From Geothrix fuzhouensis (GTDB lineage Bacteria; Acidobacteriota; Holophagae; Holophagales; Holophagaceae): a stretch of 64,000 nucleotides of DNA. Where the stretch lies: contig NZ_JANHMQ010000002.1 of the NCBI RefSeq assembly GCF_024609325.1, forward strand, positions 808,310 through 872,309, read 5' to 3'. The position numbers were made by a program, and so were the translations under genes. Each line of letters opens with the position of its first letter. Within the stretch, counting starts at the first letter, position 1. Of this stretch, positions 51,071 through 61,642 are shown piece after piece. The notes under the pieces are model-generated. The model was not told the origin of the DNA and did not search any database. It saw only the letters and a program-made list of their open reading frames with translations.

Positions 51071-51166
51071 GCGGAGGGAAGCGGAGGAACTGAGGAGAGC
51101 GGAAAAGGAAAGCCTTATCTGGATGTTTTCCTCCGCTTTCCTCCGCCTCACTGCTCTCCTCCGCTT
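51071..51166. repeat. Palindromic repeat with GCGGAGGAA units
   Basis: The left arm (51071-51106) has GCGGAGGGAAGCGGAGGAAC and GAGGAGAGCGGAAAA; the right arm (51126-51166) has TTTTCCTCCGCTTTCCTCCGC and CTCTCCTCCGCTT. The arms pair with gaps because the unit number differs. It lies between the SRPBCC and DUF4139 genes, 88 nt upstream of the DUF4139 start on the minus strand. Confidence 0.8.
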
Positions 51167-51185
51167 ATTCCCCTTCCGTAACCCA

Positions 51186-51608
51186 TCAGATCTGCCCGGC
51201 CCCCGCCAGCTCCTGGATGCGCGCCAGGCCGCTGTCCAGCTGGCCCTGGAGCAGTTTCTCGGCACCCATCATGGCCATCATCATGGGGATGTCGGCTTCA
51301 TCCACCAGGCGCAGGGTGCAGCCCTCGCCGGCGGGAGCGATCTCGAAGCGCAGCTCGTGGTCGAACATCTTCCGGGCGCCGGGCACCAGCACCACCCGCT
51401 GGCCGGGCACGCGCTCCTTCACCACCAGCTCCTGGGGCATCTTCATGCCCATGACCTCGATGACGTAGCTGTGCTTGTCGGCGTCGCCCTGGAAGGCCAT
51501 GGCGGCCGGCTCGAGGAAGGCCCGGTGCTTCGAGAGGTCCGAGAGGAAGGCATACAGCGCGTCGGCGGAGACGGGCAGCGAGGCCGTGGCGGTCTTGATG
51601 GTGGTCAT
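51186..51608 (-). CDS. SRPBCC-fold protein (CoxG/polyketide-cyclase type)
   Basis: A 140-residue START/SRPBCC domain protein. It opens with TATASLPVSADALYAFLSD, the usual first strand and helix, has EVMGMKMPQELVVKERVPG in mid-domain and a long C-terminal helix with MMMAMMGAEKLLQGQLDSGL. These proteins bind hydrophobic ligands in a deep pocket; the ligand is unknown. The ATG at 51608 follows GGAG. Confidence 0.87.
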   Translation of the reverse strand: MTTIKTATASLPVSADALYAFLSDLSKHRAFLEPAAMAFQGDADKHSYVIEVMGMKMPQELVVKERVPGQRVVLVPGARKMFDHELRFEIAPAGEGCTLRLVDEADIPMMMAMMGAEKLLQGQLDSGLARIQELAGAGQI

Positions 51609-51685
51609 GGAGGCTCCGGGGACGAAGGATCCATCGAACCACGAAGCGAGCGGGGCCGCGAGGCCCTACCTCCGGACAGGGTGGC

Positions 51686-52357
51686 TCACCGGGCGTACAC
51701 CCGCTCGCCGAAGAACGCCGTGCCGATGCGGATCTGGTCCGTACCGGCGGCGATGGCTTCTTCGAGGTCATCGCTCATGCCCATGCTGAGCCGCAGGGGC
51801 TGGCCGAGCGTCTGCTGGAGGCGCTCGCGGAGATCGGCCATCTGGCGGAAGGCGGCTTCCAGGCCGGGGGGCGGGATGGCCATGAGGCCTCGCAAGGGCA
51901 GGCGGGCATCGCCGCCCAGGCTTTCGATCAGGGCAGGCAGATCGGCCTCGGTGCATCCGCCCAGCTTGGTGGCTTCATCCCAGAGATCCACCTGGATCCA
52001 GACGGGACAGCTCACTTCCTGCTCCTGCGCCAGCCGACGCAGGCGTTCCGCCAGGTCCGGACGGTCCAGGCTCTGGATTTCCGCAAAGTGCTGGAGGGCT
52101 GGCTTGGCCTTGTTGCGCTGCAGGGGCCCCAGGAGCACGAAGGCCAGATCCGGGGCGGCAATGGCCTTGTCGGCACCTTCCTGGACGTAGTTTTCGCCGA
52201 AGCGCGTGAAACCCAGGACAGCTGCCTCCCGGATCAACGCCAGGGGCTGTTTCTTCGATACTGGCAGCAGCTCGATGCTTTCCGGATCGCGGTTCGCGGC
52301 CTCACAGGCGCGGGTGATGCGGGTCCGCAGGCCCTCGATGCGATCGGCCAGGTTCAC
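51686..52357 (-). CDS. PLP homeostasis protein (YggS/PLPBP)
   Basis: A 223-residue TIM-barrel protein that binds pyridoxal phosphate without catalysis and controls B6 levels. The PLP-lysine is in LLPVSKKQPL, with FGENYVQE and GLMAIPPPG further on and the phosphate-binding end SMGMSDDLEEAIAAGTDQIRIG. The family's usual HFIGxLQ is FVLLGPLQ here. The start is GTG at 52357, overlapping the zinc-ribbon gene stop (GTGA). Confidence 0.95.
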   Translation of the reverse strand: MNLADRIEGLRTRITRACEAANRDPESIELLPVSKKQPLALIREAAVLGFTRFGENYVQEGADKAIAAPDLAFVLLGPLQRNKAKPALQHFAEIQSLDRPDLAERLRRLAQEQEVSCPVWIQVDLWDEATKLGGCTEADLPALIESLGGDARLPLRGLMAIPPPGLEAAFRQMADLRERLQQTLGQPLRLSMGMSDDLEEAIAAGTDQIRIGTAFFGERVYAR

Positions 52358-53052
52358 GGCAGGAAGAGAATCCGCTGGCAGGATTCACAGGCCACGGCAC
52401 CCTTGGCTTCTTTCAACTGGAAGAGGAAGGGGCCTCGCAGCTTCACGTGGCATCCCGAGCAGGCGCCGTTCTCCACGGCTACCACCACACGTCCCTGCCG
52501 AGCGGCGGCGAGGCGATGGAAATGCGTCACCTCAGGTACGGCCAGCTTGGCCTCCAGGGCGGCCTGCTTGGCCTTGAGCTGCTTGCGTCCCTCGACCTGG
52601 TTGGCATGTTCCCCCAGGAAGACGGCATGGAGTTCATCGAACTGGGCCTTGAGCGTGAGGCGCTCGGCCTCAAGCGTCGCCAGGGCCTGCTCAAGGGCCA
52701 GGGCCTCGGTTTCCAGCGCCTTCAGAGGCCGGGCGATCTGAGCCCGCATGCGCTCCTTCTCATCCAGTTCGCGGATGGCGGAGGTGTACTGGACCTTCTG
52801 GCTGGTGGTCTTCACCGCGGCGCGGGCGCGGTCTTCGTCCTTCAGGGCCTGGGTCAGCTCCTTGGACTTGATCTGGATATAGTTCCGGGCAGTGTCCAGT
52901 GCCCTGGTCTTTTCTGCCGTCTGTTTCTCGATGGCCTTGAGCCGACTTTCCATGACCGCCAGATCCGGGGGCAGGGCCGACAGGTCGCGCTCGATGGTCC
53001 GAAGGTAGTCCAGTGTGGCTTGCAGGTCGCGCAGGATGGCAAGGTGTTCCAT
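52354..53052 (-). CDS. C4-type zinc-ribbon, coiled-coil protein (DUF164)
   Basis: A 232-residue protein with a long antiparallel coiled coil (about 5-170) and a C-terminal zinc ribbon with CSGCH and CESCQ. This is the DUF164/zf-RING_7 family, which is widespread and poorly understood. The motif QYTSAIRELDEKER in the middle is a family landmark. The ATG at 53052 has an AAGG-containing leader in the other direction only, so the ribosome-binding site is weak. Confidence 0.9.
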   Translation of the reverse strand: MEHLAILRDLQATLDYLRTIERDLSALPPDLAVMESRLKAIEKQTAEKTRALDTARNYIQIKSKELTQALKDEDRARAAVKTTSQKVQYTSAIRELDEKERMRAQIARPLKALETEALALEQALATLEAERLTLKAQFDELHAVFLGEHANQVEGRKQLKAKQAALEAKLAVPEVTHFHRLAAARQGRVVVAVENGACSGCHVKLRGPFLFQLKEAKGAVACESCQRILFLP

Positions 53053-53167
53053 GCCATAAGGCTACACCCACCCGAGGCCCGCATCTGGAATTTGGATATC
53101 TGACATTCTTGAGAAGAAAATATGAATCATTTGCACTAAAATTTGCAGAGACTTTGAAAAATCCTGC

Positions 53168-53222
53168 TTGACCAAGAGAAGGGCGGATGACAAACTTGGC
53201 ACTCGCTGTGGCTGAGTGCTAA
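53168..53222 (+). promoter_or_regulatory. groESL promoter with CIRCE operator
   Basis: A -35 TTGACC (53168-53173), a 17-nt spacer and a weak -10 (CAAACT, 53191-53196) are followed at once by TTGGCACTC-N9-GAGTGCTAA (53196-53222). This is the CIRCE element bound by the HrcA repressor, with a single mismatch (G for A in the left half). HrcA control of groESL is therefore expected; hrcA is not in the window. Confidence 0.93.
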
Positions 53223-53265
53223 CAGCTCCATCTGTCCCATTTCTCTATCTTTCCAAGGAGGTCCC

Positions 53266-55204
<1,939 letters not shown>

Positions 55205-55228
55205 TCAGCCGCGACTTGCGGTTCATGG

Positions 55229-55257
55229 AAAGGCCCCGCGGTTGCGGGGCCTTTTTT
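55229..55257 (+). terminator. Intrinsic terminator after groEL
   Basis: AAAGGCCCCGC-GGTT-GCGGGGCCTTT followed by more T residues, 24 nt after the groEL stop. Confidence 0.93.
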
Positions 55258-55367
55258 CTGGTGCAACTGGGGGAGAGTTTGGGGGGCCCTCACGGGTGTG
55301 ATTCGCTCCCTCTGGGGCCCCGCTTCGCAGGCTCCGCTGGAGCCTGCTTCGCGACCCACATGGTCGC

Positions 55368-55566
55368 GACATGGTGAGTTTGGCGTGGTTGATCCCGCCA
55401 AGGTGACCAAGTCCGCCCTGCGAAGGATGCCGTGTGCACCTTCGGCGCCGGTGCCTCCGTGGCCGCGATGATGCTGACCACCGAAGCCATCATCACCGAG
55501 CTCCCCGAGCCCAAGTCCGCGGCCCCCGCGGGCCCCGGCATGGGCGGCATGGAAGACATGTCTTAA
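55368..55566 (+). pseudogene. Degenerate copy of groEL 3' end
   Basis: The stretch copies the last ~180 nt of groEL (compare 55026-55203). Its second part (55452-55563) is almost identical, with only silent-type changes and a final TCT for TAC, and it ends in its own TAA. The first part has a 1-nt deletion that breaks the frame and, after CCGCCCTGCG, an unrelated replacement of about 33 nt (GAAGGATGCCGTGTGCACC...). It is preceded by two hairpins (GCAGGCTCC-GCT-GGAGCCTGC at 55327-55347) and followed by its own terminator. Without a start it cannot encode a chaperonin. Confidence 0.9.
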
Positions 55567-55597
55567 GAGCTCTCAGCTGACCGCTTTAAGGTCCAAA

Positions 55598-55627
55598 GAA
55601 ACGCCTCGCCTTCGCGGGGCGTTTCTT
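55598..55627 (+). terminator. Terminator after groEL-tail copy
   Basis: A 12-bp stem with one G-T pair, GAAACGCCTCGC/GCGGGGCGTTTC with loop CTTC, then TT. It parallels the terminator after the true groEL and may be part of the same duplication. Confidence 0.75.
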
Positions 55628-55629
55628 AT

Positions 55630-55956
55630 GGGTCGGGCCACCTGGGCGCCTCGCGAAAAGGGGACTTGGAGATCCAGTAAACACCCTCACGAAGTGATAA
55701 AAAAATACCCGCACGGGGGTTGAGGTCTAGAGAAAAAAACCTACCCGGGCCCGGCAGGACAACCCAGTGCAAGGACAGGCCTAACCCGCGTTGTTTCTGG
55801 GAAGTGTCTCGTACAAACGAGGCCTTTTTCTTATATACGACAACATAGTCATTTTTAATTCACACCAATGGGTTGACTATGGAATCAGCCGGGCGGATGC
55901 TTCCTGTCGAACCCCCGGGAATACCTCCCAGGGACCTTGAAAAGGCAGGGGAACCC
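55630..55956 (+). promoter_or_regulatory. AT-rich leader of the HybA-HybB operon
   Basis: There is no gene in this 330-nt gap. It is much more AT-rich than its surroundings, with several poly-A runs (for example near 55702 and 55732). A small hairpin CTCGT-ACAA-ACGAG followed by GCCTTTTTCTT (55808-55832) looks like an intrinsic terminator, directly upstream of TATATA and an A/T-rich segment that could be the operon promoter. A possible upstream RNA with a conditional terminator cannot be excluded. Alternative in-frame starts of the next gene (TTG 55873, ATG 55879) lie here. Confidence 0.45.
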
Positions 55957-56730
55957 ATGGGCATGGGCCTTCTCTTCGACGCCACGCGCTGCATTGGTTG
56001 CGGCGCCTGTAGCTCCGCATGCAAGGAGCAGAACAAGCTACCCGGCAAGGTAGAGGAGGTGTTGACGGCCTACACCTGGACGACAGTCCAGGAGAAGGAG
56101 GGCCTCAACGTGCGCCGGCTCTGCATGCACTGCGAGGTGCCCACCTGCGCCTCCGTCTGTCCCGTCGGCGCCCTGACCAAGACCCCGGAGGGCCCCGTGG
56201 TCTACGATGCCGAGCGGTGCATGGGCTGCCGGTATTGCATGATGGCCTGCCCCTTCGAGATCCCGAAATACCAATGGGATCGGCCTGTCCCCGTGGTCGG
56301 CAAGTGCATCCTGTGCGCCGGTCGCCTCAAGGAAGGCAAGCCCACCGCCTGCGCCGAGGCCTGCCCGGCGGAGGCCACCATCTTCGGGAAGAAGGAGGAC
56401 CTGATCTGGGAGGCCCGGACTCGCATCCGCCAGAAGCCGGGTGCCTATGTGGACCACATCTATGGGCTCACCGAGGCTGGTGGCACTTCGGTCCTGATGA
56501 TCTCCAACGTGTCCTTCGACAAGCTGGGCTTGAAGACCAATCTGCCGGGAGAACCGCCGGCCATGAAGACCTGGCAGGTGCTGTCCAACATCCCCGACTT
56601 TGTCGCGGTATGGGCTGTCTTCCTCTACGGAGTCCACTGGATCACCGCGCGGAGAGAGGTTGTGGCCAAGGCCGGAACCAATGGCAATGGCGGCCATGGA
56701 CAAGGTAATGGACGGGAGGACCGGTCATGA
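55957..56730 (+). CDS. HybA/DmsB-type four-cluster ferredoxin subunit
   Basis: A 257-residue electron-transfer protein with 4Fe-4S cluster motifs in the DmsB/HybA arrangement: CIGCGACSSACKEQN, CMHCEVPTCASVCPVG, CMGCRYCMMACPFEIPK and CILCAGRLKEGKPTACAEACP. There is a single helix near the C-terminus (about 220-240, VAVWAVFLYGVHW), so it is membrane-attached. There is no Tat signal at the chosen start. The ATG at 55957 (MGMGLLFDATRC) has GGGGA six nt upstream; ATG 55879 would add 26 residues with no signal-like features. It would pass electrons between a catalytic subunit, not encoded here, and the HybB-like subunit, whose gene overlaps by 4 nt. Confidence 0.93.
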   Translation: MGMGLLFDATRCIGCGACSSACKEQNKLPGKVEEVLTAYTWTTVQEKEGLNVRRLCMHCEVPTCASVCPVGALTKTPEGPVVYDAERCMGCRYCMMACPFEIPKYQWDRPVPVVGKCILCAGRLKEGKPTACAEACPAEATIFGKKEDLIWEARTRIRQKPGAYVDHIYGLTEAGGTSVLMISNVSFDKLGLKTNLPGEPPAMKTWQVLSNIPDFVAVWAVFLYGVHWITARREVVAKAGTNGNGGHGQGNGREDRS

Positions 56731-57896
56731 ATACCCTCGCCACGCTCGCACCCCGCCGGTTCCGTCCCGGCTTCTGGACTGGGGTTTTCGTCATCCTTTT
56801 CTTGGCCTTCTGTGCCGTGACCATCATTCGCTACACCAAGGGGCTGGGCGCGGTCACCAATCTCAGCGACCAGTTCCCTTGGGGGCTCTGGATCGGCTTC
56901 GACCTGCTCTGCGGTGTGGGCCTGGCGGCCGGCGCCTTCACCCTCACCGCCGTGGTGCACCTCTTCAACCTCAAGCGTTTCGAGCCCATCGTGCGTCCCA
57001 CGATCCTCACCGGGTTCCTGGGCTATGCCTTCGTGATCGTGGCGCTGCTGCTGGATCTGGGCCAGCCCTGGCGCATCTGGCACGCCATCGTCTACTGGAA
57101 TACCCATTCTGTCATGTTCGAGGTGGCCTGGTGCGTGATGCTCTACACCACGGTGCTGGCAGTGGAGTTTGCACCGGTGGTGCTGGAGCGGTTCGGCTTC
57201 CACGCGCCAGCTCGGCTCATCCACCAGCTCATCACGCCCCTGGTGATCCTCGGTGTGATCCTCTCGACCCTCCACCAGTCCTCGCTGGGCTCGCTCTACC
57301 TCATCGTCCCCAGCAAGCTCCACCCGCTCTGGTACTCACCGATGCTGCCGCTGCACTTCTACATTTCCGCCATCGGGGCGGGCATCGGCATGATCATCCT
57401 GGAGTCGTATCTCAGCAAGCGTGCCTTCCACCACCACCTGGAGATGGACCTGCTGGAGCCCTTGGCCCGCGGCATGGTGGTGGCCCTCGGCATCTACGGC
57501 CTCATGCGCCTGCAGGGGATCGCCCGCAACCACGCCTTCGGGACGATTACCAACCTCAGCTATGAGGGCCGGATGTTCCTCATCGAGTTCACGCTCGGTG
57601 TCGTGCTGCCGGTGATCCTGATGTCTTTCCGCCGCCTGCGCACCAACCAGGACTGGCTGGTGGGCGGCGCCTTCCTGGCTGTGCTCGGCTTCGTCATGAA
57701 CCGGCTGAATGTCAGCATCACCGGCATGGAAGCGGCCTCCGGCACCCGCTACCTCCCCTCCGCCATGGAGATCATCGTCTCGCTGGGCTTGGTGGGCACA
57801 GGCATGGCGGTCTTCGCCTTCGCGGTGCGGAACTTCTCCATCTTCCCAGAAGGCCCCGTGGCCGGTCGCCCCAAGGAACCAGCAGTAGGAGCCTAA
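56727..57896 (+). CDS. HybB/NrfD-type membrane subunit
   Basis: A 389-residue integral membrane protein of the NrfD/HybB family with about nine or ten helices. SDQFPWGLWIGFDLLCGVGLAAGAF is the family's second-helix signature, and HQSSLGSLYLIVPSKLHPLWYS and YISAIGAGIGMIILES further on are typical of HybB. Such subunits exchange electrons with quinones, in some cases moving protons. It is cotranscribed with the HybA-like gene (ATGA overlap) and followed at 3 nt by the sensor kinase. No hydrogenase or molybdopterin catalytic gene is present. Confidence 0.94.
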   Translation: MNTLATLAPRRFRPGFWTGVFVILFLAFCAVTIIRYTKGLGAVTNLSDQFPWGLWIGFDLLCGVGLAAGAFTLTAVVHLFNLKRFEPIVRPTILTGFLGYAFVIVALLLDLGQPWRIWHAIVYWNTHSVMFEVAWCVMLYTTVLAVEFAPVVLERFGFHAPARLIHQLITPLVILGVILSTLHQSSLGSLYLIVPSKLHPLWYSPMLPLHFYISAIGAGIGMIILESYLSKRAFHHHLEMDLLEPLARGMVVALGIYGLMRLQGIARNHAFGTITNLSYEGRMFLIEFTLGVVLPVILMSFRRLRTNQDWLVGGAFLAVLGFVMNRLNVSITGMEAASGTRYLPSAMEIIVSLGLVGTGMAVFAFAVRNFSIFPEGPVAGRPKEPAVGA

Positions 57897-57899
57897 GCC

Positions 57900-59420
<1,521 letters not shown>

Positions 59421-59430
59421 GAGGTTTTCC

Positions 59431-60558
59431 ATGACCGCCCTATTGATCATCTTCATGTTCGTCGCTTTTGTGGGCATCGACTTTTTGGTGCGCACGAGCC
59501 TTCGCCGAATGCGGGAGAAGAAGGAGCGGCAAGCTCGCGAGGCCGTGCTGAACACTGCCATCCACCTCGACTTCACCTACGAGGCCAAGAGCCTCAAACG
59601 CGTGGAGGTGCCCAATCCCAAGGCTCGCATTCTGGCCGTCGATGACGAGTCGGTGGTGCTCGATTCCTTCCGCCGCATCCTGGTGCTGGAAGGCTTCAGC
59701 GTCGATACCGTCGAGCACGGTCCCGAGGCCCTGGGGCTGATCCAGCGGCACGATTACGACTTCCTCTTCACCGATCTCAAGATGCCGGATATGGATGGCG
59801 TCGAAGTGGTGAAGGCGGCGAAGCACCTACGGCCGGACGTGGACGTGGTGGTGATCACGGGTTACGGCAGCATCGAGACGGCCGTGGAGACCCTCCAGCA
59901 CGGCGCCTGCGAATACATCCAGAAGCCGTTCACCGCCGACGAACTGGCGGACTTCGCGAAGAAGCTGCTCATCAAGCGTGAGGCCCGCATCGAGGCCCAG
60001 CGGCGACCCAACGTGCGCGTGGTGGCTCCGGAGATGGCCGAGGTGGTCTCTGCGAGCGAGTTCTGCGTGCCCGGCGGCGCCTTCCTGTCCCCAGGCCACG
60101 CCTGGGTGCGGATCGAGCCGGAAGGCCTGGTTCGCGTGGGCATCGATGATTTCGTGCGGAAGGCGCTTGGCACCGTGAAGGCCGTGGTGCTGCCGGAACG
60201 CGGGAAGACCTTCCGGCAAGGCGAGACCCTGTTCACGCTGAAGGGGCCCGAGGGGCTCGTGCACGTCGCCGCGCCGCTCAGCGGCCGCATCGAGCACGAC
60301 AACGCCGGTCTGCTTACGGAACCGGCCGAACTGATGCACAGCCCCTATGATCGCGGCTGGGTCTGCCTCATGACGCCGAGCGATCTGGCCGGTGAGCTGC
60401 CGGCCCTGAAGATCGGTCAGCCCGTCATCGACTGGTACCAGGATGAGATCACCCGGCTGCGGAATCCCGATTCACCCCAGGTGACCGGGGCTGGTGCCCT
60501 TGACTGGTCCATTTTCGAGCGGCAGTTCCTGGGCCAGAGCGAGCACGCCAAGGTCTGA
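59431..60558 (+). CDS. Membrane-anchored response regulator fused to GcvH-like domain
   Basis: A 375-residue protein in three parts. There is one N-terminal membrane helix (2-22). A receiver (about 66-182) has D71/D72, phospho-acceptor D115, T143 and K165. A C-terminal domain (about 218-340) resembles the glycine-cleavage H protein: SPGHAWVRIEPEGLVRVGID, LGTVKAVVLPERGKTFRQGE, APLSGRIEHDNAGLLTEPAEL and YDRGWVCLM. At the place of the lipoyl lysine (K-x8-P in GcvH) the sequence has a glutamate; a lysine lies three residues earlier, so lipoylation is doubtful. There is no DNA-binding domain. GGAGG box at the ATG. It is last in the HybAB-kinase operon. Confidence 0.92.
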   Translation: MTALLIIFMFVAFVGIDFLVRTSLRRMREKKERQAREAVLNTAIHLDFTYEAKSLKRVEVPNPKARILAVDDESVVLDSFRRILVLEGFSVDTVEHGPEALGLIQRHDYDFLFTDLKMPDMDGVEVVKAAKHLRPDVDVVVITGYGSIETAVETLQHGACEYIQKPFTADELADFAKKLLIKREARIEAQRRPNVRVVAPEMAEVVSASEFCVPGGAFLSPGHAWVRIEPEGLVRVGIDDFVRKALGTVKAVVLPERGKTFRQGETLFTLKGPEGLVHVAAPLSGRIEHDNAGLLTEPAELMHSPYDRGWVCLMTPSDLAGELPALKIGQPVIDWYQDEITRLRNPDSPQVTGAGALDWSIFERQFLGQSEHAKV

Positions 60559-60574
60559 TGGCCGGAAAGCCCTG

Positions 60575-60606
60575 GAGAGCTTCGAAGCCTAGGCTTCGAA
60601 GCTCTC
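60575..60606. terminator. 32-bp perfect palindrome, bidirectional terminator
   Basis: A 16-bp perfect stem (GAGAGCTTCGAAGCCT and its complement, no loop in the linear sequence) lies between the convergent response-regulator and lipA genes. It contains the lipA stop and the last four codons. It has TTTC on the plus side but no long T-run. Confidence 0.6.
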
Positions 60607-61473
60607 TTTCGCGTGGTAGCTGGACCGCACCAGGGGCGCGGATTCCACGCGCTGAAAGCCCATCTCGATCCCCTTCCGCCGGTACAGGTCGAACTCGGTC
60701 GGCTCCACGAAACGCTCAAGGGGCAGGTGCAGTTCCGAGGGCGGAAGGTATTGCCCGATGGTGGCGATATCCACGCGGGAGGCACGCCAGTCGGACATGA
60801 GCGCCAGCACCTGGTCCGGGGTCTCCCCCAGACCCACCATGATCCCGCTCTTCACGCGCATGGCCGGGGCGTGGGCGTCGCGCCACTCCGCCGTCCGGCG
60901 CAGTACCGCGAGGCTCTGGAGGTAGTCGGCATCGGGCCGCACCCGCCGGTAGAGGTGGGGCACCGTCTCGACATTGTGGTTCAGCACGTCGGGTCGGGCC
61001 TCCAGCACCGTGAGCAGCGCGGCTTCGCTGCCGCGGAAATCGGGGATGAGCACCTCCACGCCGCAGTGAGGCGACAGGGTGCGGATCCACTGGATGGTGG
61101 CGGCGAAGTGCGTGGAGCCCCCGTCCGGCAGGTCGTCCCGGTTCACGGAGGTGACCACGGCGAACTTCAGGCCCAGCCGGGCCACGGCTTCCGCCACACG
61201 CTGGGGCTCACCCGGATCCAGCTCGCCGGGGCGCCCTTTGCCCACATTGCAGAAGCCGCAGTGCCGGGTGCAGACGTCGCCCATGAGCATGAAGGTGGCC
61301 GTGCGATGCACGCCCCAGCACTCGTGCAGGTTGGGGCAGCGGGCTTCCTCGCAGACCGTCACCAGCCGCTGCTCGCGGATGAGGCTTTCAACTTCCGCCA
61401 CCACCTCCGGCGCCGGCACGCGGATCTTCAGCCAATCGGGACGGGGACCGGGGAGGACGGGGGGGCGGGCCAT
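60589..61473 (-). CDS. lipA: Lipoyl synthase
   Basis: A 294-residue radical-SAM enzyme that inserts two sulfurs into octanoyl groups on lipoyl domains. CEEARCPNLHEC holds the auxiliary-cluster cysteines, CTRHCGFCNV the SAM-cluster CxxxCxxC, and the C-terminal VRSSYHA the conserved RSSYxA. The ATG at 61473 starts the family-typical KIRVPAPE region; the upstream open frame is in the palindromic repeat. It is convergent with the GcvH-like response regulator; lipB is not seen. Confidence 0.96.
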   Translation of the reverse strand: MARPPVLPGPRPDWLKIRVPAPEVVAEVESLIREQRLVTVCEEARCPNLHECWGVHRTATFMLMGDVCTRHCGFCNVGKGRPGELDPGEPQRVAEAVARLGLKFAVVTSVNRDDLPDGGSTHFAATIQWIRTLSPHCGVEVLIPDFRGSEAALLTVLEARPDVLNHNVETVPHLYRRVRPDADYLQSLAVLRRTAEWRDAHAPAMRVKSGIMVGLGETPDQVLALMSDWRASRVDIATIGQYLPPSELHLPLERFVEPTEFDLYRRKGIEMGFQRVESAPLVRSSYHAKESFEA

Positions 61474-61497
61474 AGCCCTCCATTGTGGAGGGATTAG

Positions 61498-61586
61498 CCA
61501 CGGATAAACATGGATGAACACAGATGGGTTTGGCCGGGCATAGGGCATCTTTATTTTAATCAGTGTTTATCCGTGTTCATTCATGG
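61498..61586. repeat. Palindromic repeat with CGGATNAACA units
   Basis: The left arm (61498-61526) CCACGGATAAACATGGATGA...CAGATG and right arm (61559-61586) ATCAGTGTTTATCCGTGTTC...CATGG are inverted copies with a few differences. The units are about 9-10 nt with the pattern ACGGATNAACA. It lies in the divergent gap between lipA and scpA. Confidence 0.8.
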
Positions 61587-61642
61587 CAGATCCTGCTTCG
61601 TCCCGCAGGTTGAGGCCGCCTCGTCCCGGGTAGAATGAACGC

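Noticed and set aside
55690-55800. Possible cyclic-dinucleotide (GEMM-type) riboswitch before the HybA gene
   Set aside because: Fragments such as CCCGCACGGG and GCAAGGACAGGCCTAA faintly recall the motif, but the conserved core GGCAAACC, the GCAAAGCC and the receptor region are not all present in order.
55957-57896. Hydrogenase-2 operon
   Set aside because: Only HybA- and HybB-like subunits are present; no large or small hydrogenase subunit or maturation protease is encoded in the window.
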